64,000 nt of DNA from Eupeodes corollae (GCF_945859685.1 NC_079147.1:210617578-210681577); one strand, 5' to 3'. Positions 1-11,482 are shown, counted from the first letter of the stretch. A program made the numbers and translations. Notes: a model not told the origin generated them from the sequence alone.

Positions 1-1680
1 GAACGAGCTTTAAGGATTCAGGATTACGAATGGGTTGGTACTTTGCTGCTCATTAACCCACCATTGGTGACTTTGGTCAATGGTGACACAGGTCTCACGG
101 ACCCGGTTTCTTCAACAGAAGATTGTTCGAAATGTATTACTAATGTTTCGTGTTTTTTTTTTTTGAATATTTTTGCTCCTTGACGATAAAACAATGATAT
201 TAAATCAACAGTAGCTGTTGTATTACTATACACAAATTCAAGTTCAACAAAAAACAATAACGGAGAGGAAATGTATTCGAAATTTTTCGCACACCCAGTC
301 TCACAGACCAGTAGGCTACCATTGGTAGGTTAAATTATCAGTCAACTACCACAGATGCTATCAAGACGAAACTGTGGAAAAGCTTCTATCATCAAATGCT
401 ACAGGAAAACCCTAGAGAAACCTGCTGACTAATGTGTCTCGGCATATGAAGGAAAATTTAACAATATTGTTTACTATCCTTACAATACATTTAAATAAAG
501 CAAGGAAGAAACATTTTTTAATTTAAGAAATAAATGAAGAGGATACCTCTATCGAAGTTTTCGTTAGAAATAATTTTTTTCAAATAGCTTGATTTGTTGT
601 AATATTTACATATTAAAAATATCCGTTTTTTCACGATTTCAAAATTTGTCAACCCGGACGTGTCAGCTAGTATTTGAATATATTATTGCAATTGTTTGTA
701 TGACTGAAACTACAAATAACAAACCATTTTCGCCTATTCTATCTGATGACTATGTTGCGAAGGCAGCTAAATGTCCATTTTTACATTTTAATTAACCACG
801 ACCAACTCTTCTGTAATTGTTTTTCCATGACATACGGAATAATTGATGCAATTTATTTAAAACAAAACCTCATTACCCACTGTACTATTCCTTTCCATTT
901 CTACCAACATTCAGAAACCACAATACGAACAATCTCCTTTGTCAAAATAAAATAGAACAAAAAAAATATCGTAGCCTAGTTTTCTTTTCAAGTGTTTTTC
1001 TCGTCTGTTGCAATTTATTTCCCAACAATAAAATAAACCTTTTACTTCCCAACAAACAAAAATAATAATAAATTATCTCCCAATAACAAAATTCAGACTC
1101 TAAAGTTAACTATTCCCCAAATAATTTGCATCAAACCTAAAACCGTGAAACAAAATCAAAAAAATAAAATATGGAAAACTCATCGTCGGATTATTATAAA
1201 ATCTTTCTTCGTTGAAAAGAAAAAGAATTAAAAGAGAAAAATAAATACAAAATAAAAAAAGAAACCAAAAGCACAAGAGAAAAAAAAACATAATTTTCTT
1301 TTTGACGTTTTCTTTTATTTTTAAGAAGCAGGAGACGAAGAAGGGAAATTTATTTCCAAAACATCGAAATTTTGTTTTCATATTTTGTTTTATTGTTTCG
1401 ATTTGGATTGCATGTTGTTAGCTGTTTCTGTTTTGTCCAGTTTCAGCAGCGGTAGTGTGTTCTTGTGTTGATTTTAATTTTGATTGAATCGAAACTGGTG
1501 GGCTGAGAGTTGACTCCCCCAAGACTCCGCGACCGCACCGACTCCCACTTGCCTTTTGCCTTGCCGCTGCCATACCGTGTTGCTGCTGCTGCATTTATGA
1601 TTTTCCGCTCGCGCTCGTGGTCCGTTTCCGTCTCCCTGTTCGTCTCTCCATTCCTCAGGGATTAAACAATTCACCGAGAA
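1..1680. other. Intergenic DNA, no gene seen
   Basis: This stretch is AT-rich and holds only short open frames without recognisable domains. The last 200 bases (about 1500-1680) become richer in GC and carry CGCTCG-type and GCTGC-type low-complexity runs, as often seen just upstream of fly transcription starts. I see no transposase or reverse transcriptase similarity here. Confidence 0.5.
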
Positions 1681-1684
1681 AAAC

Positions 1685-1722
1685 TATAAAAAGCCAGAAG
1701 AACACTCGGCTGTTTTCTTTCA
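1685..1722 (+). promoter_or_regulatory. Candidate core promoter of the CHIC-family gene
   Basis: A TATAAAAAG box begins at 1685, followed by an initiator-like TCATTG with its A at 1722. It lies about 490 bases upstream of the CHIC start codon and on the same strand. The spacing (about 37 bases from the first T of the box to the A) is slightly long for a fly TATA promoter, so the true start may be another base nearby. Inference from position and motif only. Confidence 0.3.
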
Positions 1723-1842
1723 TTGGAAAATAAATAAATTTGTTATGAATTTTATAATTTTTAGTTTGTTCGTCTATTTGACTTCCTTCTCGTGATTAAC
1801 CCAAGTTTCTCTTTTTGCAACTGAAGCATTAAACGGACCGCA

Positions 1843-1900
1843 AAGCCATCGCCATCGCTATCGCTGTCGTTGTTGTCGTCGTCGTCGTCGTCTTCCTCGT
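1843..1900. repeat. CGT/GTT trinucleotide run in the presumed 5' UTR
   Basis: A stretch of imperfect GCCATC, CGCTGTCGT and repeated GTC units lies between the candidate promoter and the first coding exon. It encodes nothing in frame with the gene and is best read as low-complexity 5'-leader sequence. Confidence 0.45.
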
Positions 1901-2206
1901 CCCTTCGTCATCATTTGTGTATCGTATCGTTGTAGTTCTGTGGTTGCTTATTGCTTTGTGGTGCAAAATGCAAACGTGAAAGCTGTCCGCATAGTCTTCT
2001 TTACTTCCCTCTCATTCCTCCTCCGTTGTGTGGTGTAACAAACGAAAAAAAGTGGAAATTTGAGTTTTTATTGTTTTAAATAAAAGATATCAAATAAATT
2101 TTAACAAATAAACGTGTTGCCAACCAAGAGCAAATATCCAAACCGTTGGAGGAACAGAAAAGTCTAGGAGGATTCTATTGAGTGAATGACTATTGACTTG
2201 AATGAA

Positions 2207-2322
2207 ATGGCTGATTTCGATGCAATTTACGAGGACGAACAGCTGGAAGAGTATTATGAGGATCAAACAGTTGCACCTGTGCCGGATCCCATCGTTATTC
2301 GGGGAGCAGGAAATATGACAGT
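2207..2322 (+). CDS. CHIC2: CHIC-family gene, coding exon 1
   Basis: This exon encodes the acidic N-terminus (MADFDAIYEDEQLEEYYED) up to the family motif around GAGNMTV. It ends after the second base of a Val codon (GT) and is followed by the donor GTAAGT at 2323. The phase matches the acceptor at 8395: the codon completes as GTA with the first base of exon 2, giving V-F-G-L-S-N as in vertebrate CHIC2. Confidence 0.93.
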
Positions 2323-5300
2323 GTAAGTACATACTACTATTTGTATTTGAAATATTTGCAACGGTATTTTGTTGCTTAATGTTTTTACAGATTAAAAGTT
2401 TTGACCTTTGTTGTGTTCCCTATTTCAAGCATCAAGGTTGATTACACATAGTTTTAAAATTAAAACGAACTTGGACTCACTACTTCACTACAATCCACGT
2501 TTTTTTTTGTTTTTTTTTTTTGTTTGATTTTTACAGTGTTCAATTATTTTTTCGAAGGTTATAGTAACACACAGAGGGACTCCCCTATCCAAACCCTCAA
2601 TATATATTTTTTCTCTTTGCTTTAACTTACATATTTTCTTGTAAAATTGCAACACACTTCTCCCAATTGAAAATAAAAAAAAACTTTGTGCAAACAAAGA
2701 GTTTTGAATCGATATTGAGTTACCTTCTACTTGCTAGATACCTACCTAACCTATGTTCCTACTAAGTGAAATTACATCCAATTGACACGTTATGTTCGAT
2801 GACAAGATGCGAGGTTTTTTGAGAGAGCAAAAGGATATTTTGCAAGGCTACCTAGTGCCTATAGGTATAGTTTGTATTGATAGTCCCCTACTATTGGGAG
2901 TCGGAGACCTTGGGTATTGTTTAGTTTGATTATACGTTTCCAATAAGTTTTGATAGGAACTTAACCTAATTGTTTTGTTTTTATTTAGAAAGATGGTAGC
3001 GAATAAATTTAACAAGCCTCAAGAGAAACACAATTTTATCTTCATAATGATAAGATGTACAGTTTACGTAGACTATGATAAAATATATTTCATGCGGATT
3101 TTAAAATGTTTTCATCATTTAAAACTACAAAAGGAAGAAGATGAAAAACACATTATTGACTTGTGCAATAGCTTGTAGATAACTAGTCAAGTAAGTCTTA
3201 TGGCTTACGAATCTTAAGTCAAAGCCGTGTTTGCTTATATGTCGAATTACAGGCTGAGTTGCAGAAGCGTGAATAATATATTTACCCTAAAAACATCTGT
3301 AAGTAAATTAACCTAGTTTACTATTACGGATTAACAAAATTTGATGTGTGAAAATGGGCCCAGGACTCCAATTTGTCACGATAAGTATTTAATTTGCGGA
3401 ATTTATCATGGTGTCAAATGCAGTGTCTTAAGATTGTATATTGAATATATTATGTAATGTTACTTTTAAAAGACACTGAGACACTGATCTTCGAAACATA
3501 AGGTTAACATTTTTTAACAATTTGGTTAATTGTTAAATTAATTTTAGCAATTTACAAGTCTTACTATCTCTCTGAACAATTTTCTAAAATTAAAATCACG
3601 AAATATTTATTTCAAATTTTAGTAATTTGCTGAATCCATATGACTCATATGTACATACATTTAATCTTATAAGAGCAGTGGAAGGAATGGTGCAGTCTAC
3701 AGTTGAGAGTTCAAATCAATAGCTCCGTTTAAGCGTATTTGCTTTGTTTATTTTCACGAAAAGACACTTTTTAGACATGTTTGGTTTCAACTAGCAATTT
3801 ACTAGTTAGCAAAGGTTTAACATTTTGGAGCCCCTTAGTAAATTACAAAATATTTAGCCAATTGCTAACTAGTAAGTTGTTAAAACCTTAATAATAGGTT
3901 CTATACAATTTTGCGCCATACTTTTTAAGTAACCTAAAATTCATTCCAATATAGTTTATGAAAAAAAGGCTTAAATCTTCTTTAGTCTTTGGAGCATTTT
4001 TTAACATTCGGAAAGAAACCGCAAGGTTATAGGTATAAATTTTAGCTAAAGCTTTAGTGAATCTTAATTATGCTACTTTATGCTAACGCATAATTAAGGT
4101 TCAATTTCTATAACGTGCAGAAATATCTCATCCCTTAGTTCTTGAATTGTTCATAGCTTAATGATGTAAACTTATCTTTTAATTTTTACCAAAGATAGAA
4201 GTCCAACCATTGTGAAATCGCTTGATCATCGTGGCGGATAATTTTCGCCGTCATAAAGCAAGATAACCAGCCATTGAATTTCGCCCTCAAAAAATGTAAA
4301 AAATGTGCGCAACACTTCATCATCTTCAGTTCCTACGCTCGTTTAAATACACTACTTTTGTAAGCTCGATTGATAAAGCCAATTTGCTTGTAGCACAGTT
4401 TGCTGTTAATTTGACGATGCCAATAAGTGACATGACTCCTCCTGTACTTGAAAGCGTAAACTATTCTTCTTTCGCACTCGTACAGTTGCTAGTGTACTAA
4501 AAGATCTTGACATTCACAAACCCGCTGGCCCGGAAAGTATCCCTGTTATTGTTCTGAAGAGGTGTTCTTCGACGCTGGCAAAACCACTGCGTAAGCTTTT
4601 CCATCTGTCCTATTCTACTGGTCTCTTACCGATTGGATGGAAAATTGCATTTGTCGAGCCTGTCCCTAAAACAGGCGAATCCCCCTCTCCTTCTGATTAT
4701 CGTCCAATTGCACGTACGTTCATTCTTTTCAAGAATAGAAGGTCCACTGGTAATCTCATGGTTTATCTCACCAAACAGTGGAACAAGTCTTTACATCGTT
4801 TTGAAAAAGTAAGATTATTGCACTCGATATTTCAAAGGCATTTGATAGAATTTGGCATCAAGCTCTTTTATCGAAAATACGTGCTGTTGGTATTGATGAA
4901 TCTCTTCTTTGTTGGGTTAGAAATTACCTACGGACTGTTCAATTCAGGTAGTATTGAACGGGTTCAAATCTGATGTCCACAAAATAAACGCTGGTGTGCC
5001 TCAGGGCTCCATTTTGTATCCGACGCTTACTTTTATAAATGATATTTTGACTGAAACTTTTAGCCCACTACATTGTTTCGCTGATTATAGTACCCTCTGC
5101 TTTAGTTTTTAGATCCTCATTCTTGTTCTTCGGATGTGGACTACGAACGGCAGCGTATGATAAGCTCATTAAATTCTGATCTTCACAGTATTGTTCAATG
5201 GGGATTCTAAAACCGTGTAGAATTTAGTGCTTCAAAAACTCAATGCTGTCAACTGTCACAAAAGCGCCACCCTCCCCCAATGCCACTATCCATGGGTGGT

Positions 5301-8300
5301 ACTTCCTTCGAGGAGATTGAACAACTATCAATCCTAGGTATGTGCATCACAAACCACTTGTTGTGGAGTGATCACATATTTGACATCGTCCAAAATGCTC
5401 CTAAGTGTTTAGGTTTTCTGCGACGATGCAAGAAGTTTTTTACCCCGTCTGATCTGACTATAATTTACAAAGCTGTTATTCGTCCTTAACTCTAGTATAA
5501 TTCTTATATTTGGGCTGGAGCCCCAATAAAGTACTTGAGTCTTCTGGATAGAAGAGATCGTTCTATCATCGAGATATTAGCTTCTCTTGAACACCGCTGC
5601 AAGGTCGTTATTGTTATAAACAATGCTCTAAAGAAATTGCCAGTTGCATTCCTCCCCTTAAACAATTCAACCTTAATACCCGTACTGCTAGGAATGCCCA
5701 TCAGTTTACATTTGAGACCAATTTCGGACGTATTTTAATTACCGAGATTCTTTCTTTAGCCGCACTACGCAAATGTGGAATGCTCTACTAATCTTTAATC
5801 TCTTCATAGCAAACACCATTTCCGGTAGTAATTTGGTCAACCTTGTTTAGGTAGAAATATAGCGAAGATAAACCATTCCAAACAGTCACTCTTTGTGAAT
5901 TCCTAACTCCCATCTCAATTGTATAAGCCTACACGATTAAATTTGTCAAAGACTGAAACAAAGAATTGTCAAAAAGAGTTTGGCTAAAAAACTTCACAAA
6001 TAACATCGTGCGTTATAGTTGGAACACCCTTTAGTTCAAGAGAAATTGAAACTGAATAAAAACTGTTATTCGTACGTACAAACGGAAATAAAACAGTTAT
6101 AAAAAATCTGTCTTATATATTATATTTTGTTCCAGAGCAAAAGAAGAAGAGTGCGCATAGTAATAGAAAACAGCATTTGTAGAGTCCATTCCCAAAAAAG
6201 GTTAATCCTCCTCACCTTATTATTATCGACCGATTGCACTTACGGCCCATCTCCCCAAGGTCATGAAAACGGCGGTTAATTATCAGCTATAGAAATATCT
6301 CGAAGATCGAAATCTTCTTAATGACCGGCATTACGGCCTTAGGTCCATTGGTGATCTCATTGTACATCTTACCGAACATTTGAACATATCTTAATATCAG
6401 TAAAGTACCAAAGTAAGATTATTGCACTGAACATTTTAAAAGCATTTCATAGGGTTTAGGTTGAAAATGTGTGCCTTCGGTTTGGATGAAACACTCCTCC
6501 ATTTGATTTGAAATTACCTATTTAGTTGTGCAATACAAGCACATAGTATTGTATGGTCCTATGCCTGAAGTCCTTAAAATAAATGCTGGTATGCCTCAGG
6601 GCTCTGTTTTGTCTCCGGAACTCTTTCATATTTGTATTGGGTAGCGCTACAGTCCTGTGTGAACTAGGGCCCCACCCAACAACCTTTACCATCTAGGTCA
6701 ATCCCCAGCTAGATGTCTGCAGTTTCGCGCTCCAAGCGGGGTGAGGTCACTTTCCACTTGCGCGCTCCACCTGTCCAGTGGTCTTCCTCTACTGCGATGT
6801 CCTGCGGATGTGTGGATTCAAAGACTTTCCGGGCAGGAGCATTGGTTTCCATGCGCTTTACGTGACCCAGATATCTTAGTCGTTGGACTTTTACCCTTCT
6901 TGCTAAGTCTACGTCGCTGTACAGCCTGTACAGCTCGTCGTTCCATCTTCTCCTCCAATCCTCTTCGATGCATACGGGACCGTAGATCACACGAAGAACT
7001 TTTCTCTCGAACTGACCCAAGGTGTTTTCATCTTCTGCTTCTGCACAGTATGGCAGGACGGGGATTATAAGTTTCTTATATATCGACACTTTGGTCCCTC
7101 GAGAGAGGACTTTACCACTCAATTGCTTTCTTAGCCCAAAGAAACAGCGGTTAGCAAGAGTTATTCTGCTTTTGATCTCAGCGCTGGTGTTGTTTTCTGC
7201 GTTTAAAGCAGAGCCTAGGTAAACGAAGTCCTTGACTACCTCAAAGTTACTTCTGTAGAGGTGACGTTTTGACAAAGACGTCGGTGTTGTAGGTCCTTTC
7301 TTGATGACAGCATGTACTTTGTTTTGCCCTCATTAACTGTTAAACCCATTTTTGCCGCCTCTGCTTCAATACTCACAAAAGCCCACTTGACATCACGCTG
7401 AGTTCTTCCGATTATGTCAATGTCATCAGCATATGCTAGTAAGTGGACAGACTTTTGAAAGATAGTGTCTCTAGTGTTGACGTGTGATCTCTGCACTATT
7501 CTTTCAAATACGATGTTAAAAAAATCGCATGACAGCGCATCACCTTGTCTAAAACCTTTTTAGTAATGATCAACTGTCTGCAAATTCTATTGTATTAAAT
7601 TATTTCGCTGCCGATAGTACTCTTAACTTTTTATATTCGTTTTGAAACTCACATCCCTCTTCTTCCGATGTGGAACTGTATCGACAAAATATGATAAGCT
7701 AAATAAATTCCGACTTAAACGTAAAGTGGGCAATAAAAAATCAAGTAGAATTTAATGCTTCGAAAACCCAATGCTGTTTTGTATTGTAAGTCAAAACGCT
7801 TTATATCTTCCTTTCCATTATCCATAAATAGAGGTTGTATTATTAAGACTACAAATCTTGATAAAAATAGCTAGCTGCATTCCTCCCCTTAAACAGTTCC
7901 ACCGTAATACTCGCGATTCTAGGAATGCTCAACAGTATAACCTCGAGCCCAACTTCGGCCGTACTTACAATTACACAGTTTCATTCTTTAGCCGTACTAC
8001 GCGAATGTGGAATGCCTTATAACACCCTGTGTTTCGCAGTCCATGCAATATTCAGGAATTCAAAAACAATGGGCACCGATATCTCCTTTAAAACCCTCTC
8101 TACCTTTCCTAATGCTCAAACTCTGTGTCTGCATAATAGAAATATCCCCTTGAGTGTGATCTAATTATAAAAAAAAATCCAACCGCTCGTATTAATGCTT
8201 GATTTCGACATTGAACAATTTAAATTAGAGTTATTTGATCTGGCGTTGTCTTGAAACAAAATCAAAAGTGTAAAAATAGTGGAAGAATAAAGTTATATAA

Positions 8301-8860
8301 AATAAATCTTCCTTAATTTCTCCTGGGGTGTGCTAATCTGTTACATTGTATAATGTTTATTTCTTATCTCTTCTTTCTTTTTTTTGTAATTTTAGATTTG
8401 GTCTCAGTAATCGTTTCAACTCGGAATTTCCAACGGGGCTGGTTTCTCGCGTGGCACCCGAAGAATTCAAAGCGACCATTAGTCGTATAAATGGCATTTT
8501 AAAGAAAACCCTTCCGGTCAACGTTAAATGGCTTTTCTGCGGTTGCGTTTGTTGTTGTTGCACGTTGGGTTGCTCTCTTTGGCCCGTTATATGCCTAAGT
8601 AAAAGGGTATGTTTTTTTTAAGTTTGTGTAATTTTAATATTTTATAAAAAAAAACATCCACAAATAATTATTTGTATGTTATTTCCTTTTAGACGCAAAT
8701 AATGCTGGATAAATTACTTGAATGGGAAAATAGTCATTTATATCATAAACTTGGTCTACACTGGCGACTGAATAAGCAACAATGTGATTCCAATTCGATG
8801 ATGGAATATGTTATTCAAATCGAATTTATACCGAAAACACCCATTTATCGTCCTGATTAA
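2207..8860 (+). CDS. CHIC2: CHIC1/CHIC2-family cysteine-rich hydrophobic domain protein (3 coding exons)
   Basis: The exons join as 2207-2322, 8396-8606 and 8693-8860, giving 495 bases, 164 residues and a TAA stop. Both introns have GT-AG ends. The protein starts MADFDAIYEDE, has the family segment VSRVAPEEFKATI, then LPVNVKWLFCG followed by a dense cysteine patch (CGCVCCCCTLGCS) and a hydrophobic stretch ending WPVICLSKR. It finishes with LLEWENSHLYHKL, CLHW-type LHWRLNK and EFIPKTPIYRPD. This order and length match vertebrate CHIC2 (about 165 residues), whose cysteines are palmitoylated and anchor it to the plasma membrane and vesicles. That function is family knowledge, not shown here. Flies are expected to have one orthologue for CHIC1 and CHIC2. 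An in-frame ATG at 2186 would add seven residues; I prefer 2207 because it gives the conserved MADFD start. Confidence 0.95.
3785..3885. repeat. Inverted repeat in CHIC intron 1
   Basis: A segment reading CAATTTACTAGTTAGCAA near 3793 recurs inverted near 3860-3878 (TTGCTAACTAGTAAGTTG), with one mismatch over about 18 bases. It could be the ends of a very small decayed inverted-repeat element or a chance AT-rich hairpin; no target duplication is clear. Confidence 0.3.
4290..5830 (+). mobile_element. LINE family A copy 1 (degenerate reverse transcriptase)
   Basis: Broken frames on the + strand line up with copies of the same element elsewhere in the window. Recognisable pieces in order are an upstream linker (TPPVLESVNY near 4430), HKPAGPESIPVIVLKR and DYRPIA near 4520-4710, the finger/palm core with SILYPTLTFINDI, a catalytic box reading FADY instead of FADD near 5075, and the thumb region MPLSMGGTSFEEIEQ to IIYKAVIRP at 5280-5488. 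No RNase H domain is seen. The architecture fits a Jockey/CR1-group non-LTR retrotransposon; I cannot assign the clade more precisely. It is inactive: frameshifts, stops and the lost catalytic Asp. It lies in CHIC intron 1 in the sense direction. Confidence 0.85.
6165..6637 (+). mobile_element. LINE family A copy 2, 5' part (interrupted by RTE)
   Basis: Translated fragments include FVESIPKKG, YYRPIALTAHLPKVMKTAVN, the GDLIVHLTEHLN segment and the PQGSVLS-like turn near 6595-6615. The sequence stops abruptly at about 6637, where an antisense RTE element begins, and resumes after 7561. Stops and frameshifts are frequent. Confidence 0.8.
6638..7561 (-). mobile_element. RTE-type LINE family B copy 1, 5'-truncated, with 3' tail
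   Basis: The - strand encodes the palm motif LLAYADDIDIIGRTQRDV (7496-7420), then MGLTVNEGKTKYML, VVKDFVYLGSALNAENNTSA, the ANRCFFGLRKQL segment and RVKVQRLRYLGHVKRM (about 6870). This order is typical of the RTE clade: YADD box and a C-terminal LGH motif with no RNase H. One frameshift near 7265 splits it. The element is truncated at the 5' side (7561) but keeps its 3' tail at 6638-6700, which contains GGACTGTAGCGCTACCC in element orientation. It is inserted into LINE A copy 2 with almost no loss of host sequence, so it is younger than that copy. Confidence 0.85.
7562..8180 (+). mobile_element. LINE family A copy 2, 3' part and poly-A tail
   Basis: Resumes the LINE A sequence split by the RTE. 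The catalytic region reads FAADST rather than FADDST near 7600-7615. The 3' portion shows the tail motifs shared with the copy at 32.4 kb (CIPPLKQF, a TMWN-like region near 8005, FKNNG-type segment near 8060) and ends at ATTATAAAAAAAAATCC near 8178, a short poly-A tail. It ends about 215 bases before CHIC exon 2. Confidence 0.8.
8396..8606 (+). CDS. CHIC2: CHIC-family gene, coding exon 2 (cysteine-rich core)
   Basis: The acceptor TTTTAG ends at 8395 after a T-rich tract and the donor GTATGT starts at 8607. The exon encodes FGLSNRFNSEFP, the APEEFKATISRIN segment, and the cysteine-rich membrane-proximal patch CGCVCCCCTLGCSLWPVICL. The patch is the expected palmitoylation site in this family. 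The exon is intact despite lying only about 220 bases after a LINE relic in intron 1. Confidence 0.95.
8693..8860 (+). CDS. CHIC2: CHIC-family gene, coding exon 3 and stop
   Basis: The acceptor CCTTTTAG ends at 8692. The exon encodes TQIMLDKLLEWENSHLYHKL, a basic LHWRLNKQQC segment and the conserved C-terminus EYVIQIEFIPKTPIYRPD, followed by TAA at 8858-8860. The last residues, PIYRPD, correspond to PIFRPD in vertebrates, which fixes the true end of the protein. Confidence 0.95.
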   Translation, partial: TQIMLDKLLEWENSHLYHKLGLHWRLNKQQCDSNSMMEYVIQIEFIPKTPIYRPD

Positions 8861-8863
8861 AGT

Positions 8864-8957
8864 CTACAGTTTTAATTTAATTAAATAATAATTTTGGTTT
8901 TGGTTTTTGTAAATTGTAAACAAAAAACCAAAACAAAGCATAAAATTAAAACTGTAG
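8864..8957 (+). repeat. Long hairpin immediately after the CHIC stop codon
   Basis: A perfect 15-base outer stem (CTACAGTTTTAATTT at 8864-8878 pairing with 8943-8957) encloses a second stem of about 12 base pairs (GTTTTGGTTTTT near 8897-8908 with its complement near 8924-8935). It begins three bases after the TAA, so it would lie in the 3' UTR. It could be an RNA structure or a tiny palindromic transposable element. Confidence 0.6.
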
Positions 8958-9435
8958 AACTTTGAGGCTAGTTATATACACACATTATAATTATTATTAC
9001 AAAACAAACAAAACACGGAGTTTATATTATTGTTTGTCTTTTTTGGAAAACAAAGAAGAACAAACAAAATAATGCTTAAATATTACAATAACTTTTAGCT
9101 TAGAGAAAAGTTTTTTGTTTAATTTTGTTTCTTATAATTTTTATTATACTAAATAATGTTGCTTATTTTCCTCACCATATCAGCCAAGTTCGATGCACGG
9201 AGGCTGTTTAATGCTACTAATTTGTTACTATTTCTGTTAAAATTATTAAATAACTACTACACAGAGAATATACATTTTTATATAATCTAGCATTTGTTAT
9301 GTTCCAATAGAGAAATGAAAACAAATATTTAACTAAATCTCAGTCAAGCGTAAAATCCTATTTGTTGTTAACTTCAACATTAAACACACATTCGTTTTCT
9401 TACTAAACAAAAATAAAAGATGAAAATAAGAACAA

Positions 9436-9692
9436 CTTTATTTTGCTATCAATGTGAATCGAATTTAAATCTATTTTGCAATGTTCCAAAACTTTACTAA
9501 TCCCTGGATGGTTGCGCTGATTTTATAAGTGAATGCATATCGAATCATTTGAATATACACTTTTGAAAAATTATAAAAAACTAATTCGATTCACATCTGG
9601 AAGGAGCCCCAAAGCTATCATAGATCTGATAATTTTAAAGCAATCAAATTAATCAAACTATCAATTCGATGCACATCTATAGCAAAATAAAG
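9436..9692. mobile_element. Short inverted-repeat element in the CHIC 3' region
   Basis: The left end CTTTATTTTGCTAT, ATGTG, ATCGAATT recurs inverted at the right end (9660-9692) with about 27 of 30 bases matching. An internal inverted copy of ATTCGATTCACAT lies near 9585. There is no coding sequence, so it is a non-autonomous MITE-like element. The right end contains AATAAA (9686-9691), so it might supply a polyadenylation signal. No clear target duplication. Confidence 0.6.
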
Positions 9693-9931
9693 ACAGCTTA
9701 TGTTTATTAAACAAAAAATCTAACAAAGTGTTGCGTTTTTAGCAATCTCGTATTTAACAAATTTATTATACATTTACTATATATTTTTTGCCATTAGTTG
9801 TTGAGTTAAACAAAAATATTATTATAATGTTTTGAACAAAGAAAAAGAAATGCACTAATTTTATTGTAAATAAGAGAAATGGAGAAACATAATTGTAAAT
9901 AATATAAATAAGATATAAAATTGAATTTAAA

Positions 9932-9937
9932 AATAAA
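9932..9937 (+). terminator. Candidate CHIC polyadenylation signal
   Basis: AATAAA followed by T-rich sequence. Earlier AATAAA hexamers are at 9412 and 9686, so the actual cleavage site cannot be chosen from sequence alone. All are on the + strand downstream of the CHIC stop. Confidence 0.3.
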
Positions 9938-10980
9938 CATTTTATTGGAATTAAATTTATAAGAAAAAAAAAATAAAATTACAAATTAATATATAAATGC
10001 CTATCGTTGCTTGAATTTAAAAAAACAACGTTTTTTTTGTAAATTTGAAAACAATTTGATGAAGTTTAATGTCTCTAAGGACAGTGATAAAAATTCTAAT
10101 TTGAGATATAGAAATAGGATATTGTGTGCAAATTTTTAAGACTTTTTGCTTCATTAAAATACAAATTTAAAACAAAATAAAAGAAAAAACTAAAAATGAA
10201 ACGCATAAAATAAAAAATAAAACAAAAGAAAAACAAGTCCTCCAAAAAAGCCTTCAAGCAATAAAAATTAATTTAATACAAAAAGCTTTTTTAAACGAGC
10301 TTTCCATTCACACTGTCACAGTTATTTGCACTTAAGAAGGAAATCACAAATTAAAAAAAAAATTAAAAACAAACATAACTATAAAACAAAAAATTCTAAA
10401 AATAAAAAAGTGTCGAGTCAAAATGTAGACAACTTTTAAGCAAACACGTAAGACTGGGGCAAAAGTGACAACATTTTATTAGTATTTTATTCAGTATTTT
10501 TTATTTTTTAAACACAAACTTGTGTTCATTTAAGATTTAGTTTAGGCAGGGTATTACTATTTTTGCCTTTGAATCATTTATCCATATTTGGAGTAATGAT
10601 ATTGTCTACCAATTTCTTCACTTTTCTACAAACAAATAAATAAGCCTTTCGCATGGTCTGGCACTTTATAAGATCAATTCTGTTTCAAGATCAAGGCTAT
10701 TACCATGAACCATGCGTAAAAGTTCATTATACAGAGTTAACCAAAAACGCACAAATCAATTTTAGTTCCTTATACTGATCATGAATTAAAGTTGATAACG
10801 ACAGATTTGATTAATTATATTCAACATAGTTGTTTAGCCTTACTGGTCTCCTCCTGAGAGTACATCTATTTATGGCACAAAAAGCACAAAAGATTAGCGA
10901 AATGTACAAAACTCTTGTGTCATCAAACTATTTTATTATTAAATTTTAAAGCATTTGATTTATTTCACGGTTTTTGTCTT
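9938..10980. other. AT-rich intergenic DNA, no gene seen
   Basis: Mostly A-rich and T-rich runs. The only notable signal is GACTGGGGCAAAA at 10452-10464, which recurs inverted at 12983-12996 and may mark the ends of a decayed element (see findings). Confidence 0.5.
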
Positions 10981-11145
10981 TTGCAAGGAATTGACAGTTT
11001 CTCCAAATGTAATTCTTGTCATGAAAAGTGCTCTCTCAAATAAGCCGTTCAGTTTCGGCACACCAACTGTAGGTTCCCTCCATTTCTGACATTTCTCGCA
11101 CGGAGAAATGGTTGAGAGTTGTAAGTCACTAGGCCCTGTTTCTTT
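10981..11145 (+). mobile_element. SINE copy (partial, 5'-truncated)
   Basis: Shares AAGGAATTGACA, TCTCCAA, GTAATTCTTGTCA and GAAAAGTGCT with the SINE at 35.6-35.8 kb in its 5'-3' orientation, then GTTGAGAGTTGTAAGTCAC and TAGGCCCT near 11110-11137. About 40 extra bases separate the two blocks. The tRNA-like head is not recognisable here. Confidence 0.65.
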
Positions 11146-11482
11146 ACGATATGTTCCGTCCCCTATCTAGTATTTCAATATTGGTGAGGTTCAGACAAAC
11201 TAAGAGACTTCATTTGCAGTCAACTGCATTTTTTGAACGTACATTTGAACCAAAGCAACTACATAGTTAGTTTTTCAACTGTCATACATTAAAAAACTCA
11301 GAACTTTGCTTCACCGACCTCTACTATCAAAAACGTTATTGTCTAGACAACAAACAAACATTGCCCACGCAAACTAAAACTCCTTCGCGATTTGTATTTT
11401 AAAAGATTATTAGTTATTTCTTTTCCAATTTTAAATAAAACATTGTCCAGAAAATAAATAACTCATAGAGGAATAAAGCTCA

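Noticed and set aside
1..130. Possible LTR or repeat end at the window start
   Set aside because: Short repeated ATTGGTGAC/AATGGTGAC pieces are not enough to define an element, and the flank is cut by the window edge.
2186..2206. Upstream in-frame ATG of the CHIC gene as the start codon
   Set aside because: It would add MTIDLNE before the conserved MADFD start seen in the family; possible but less likely.
3420..3480. Inverted CAGTGTCTT/AAGACACTG as element ends
   Set aside because: Only nine bases match in a small AT-rich loop with no target duplication.
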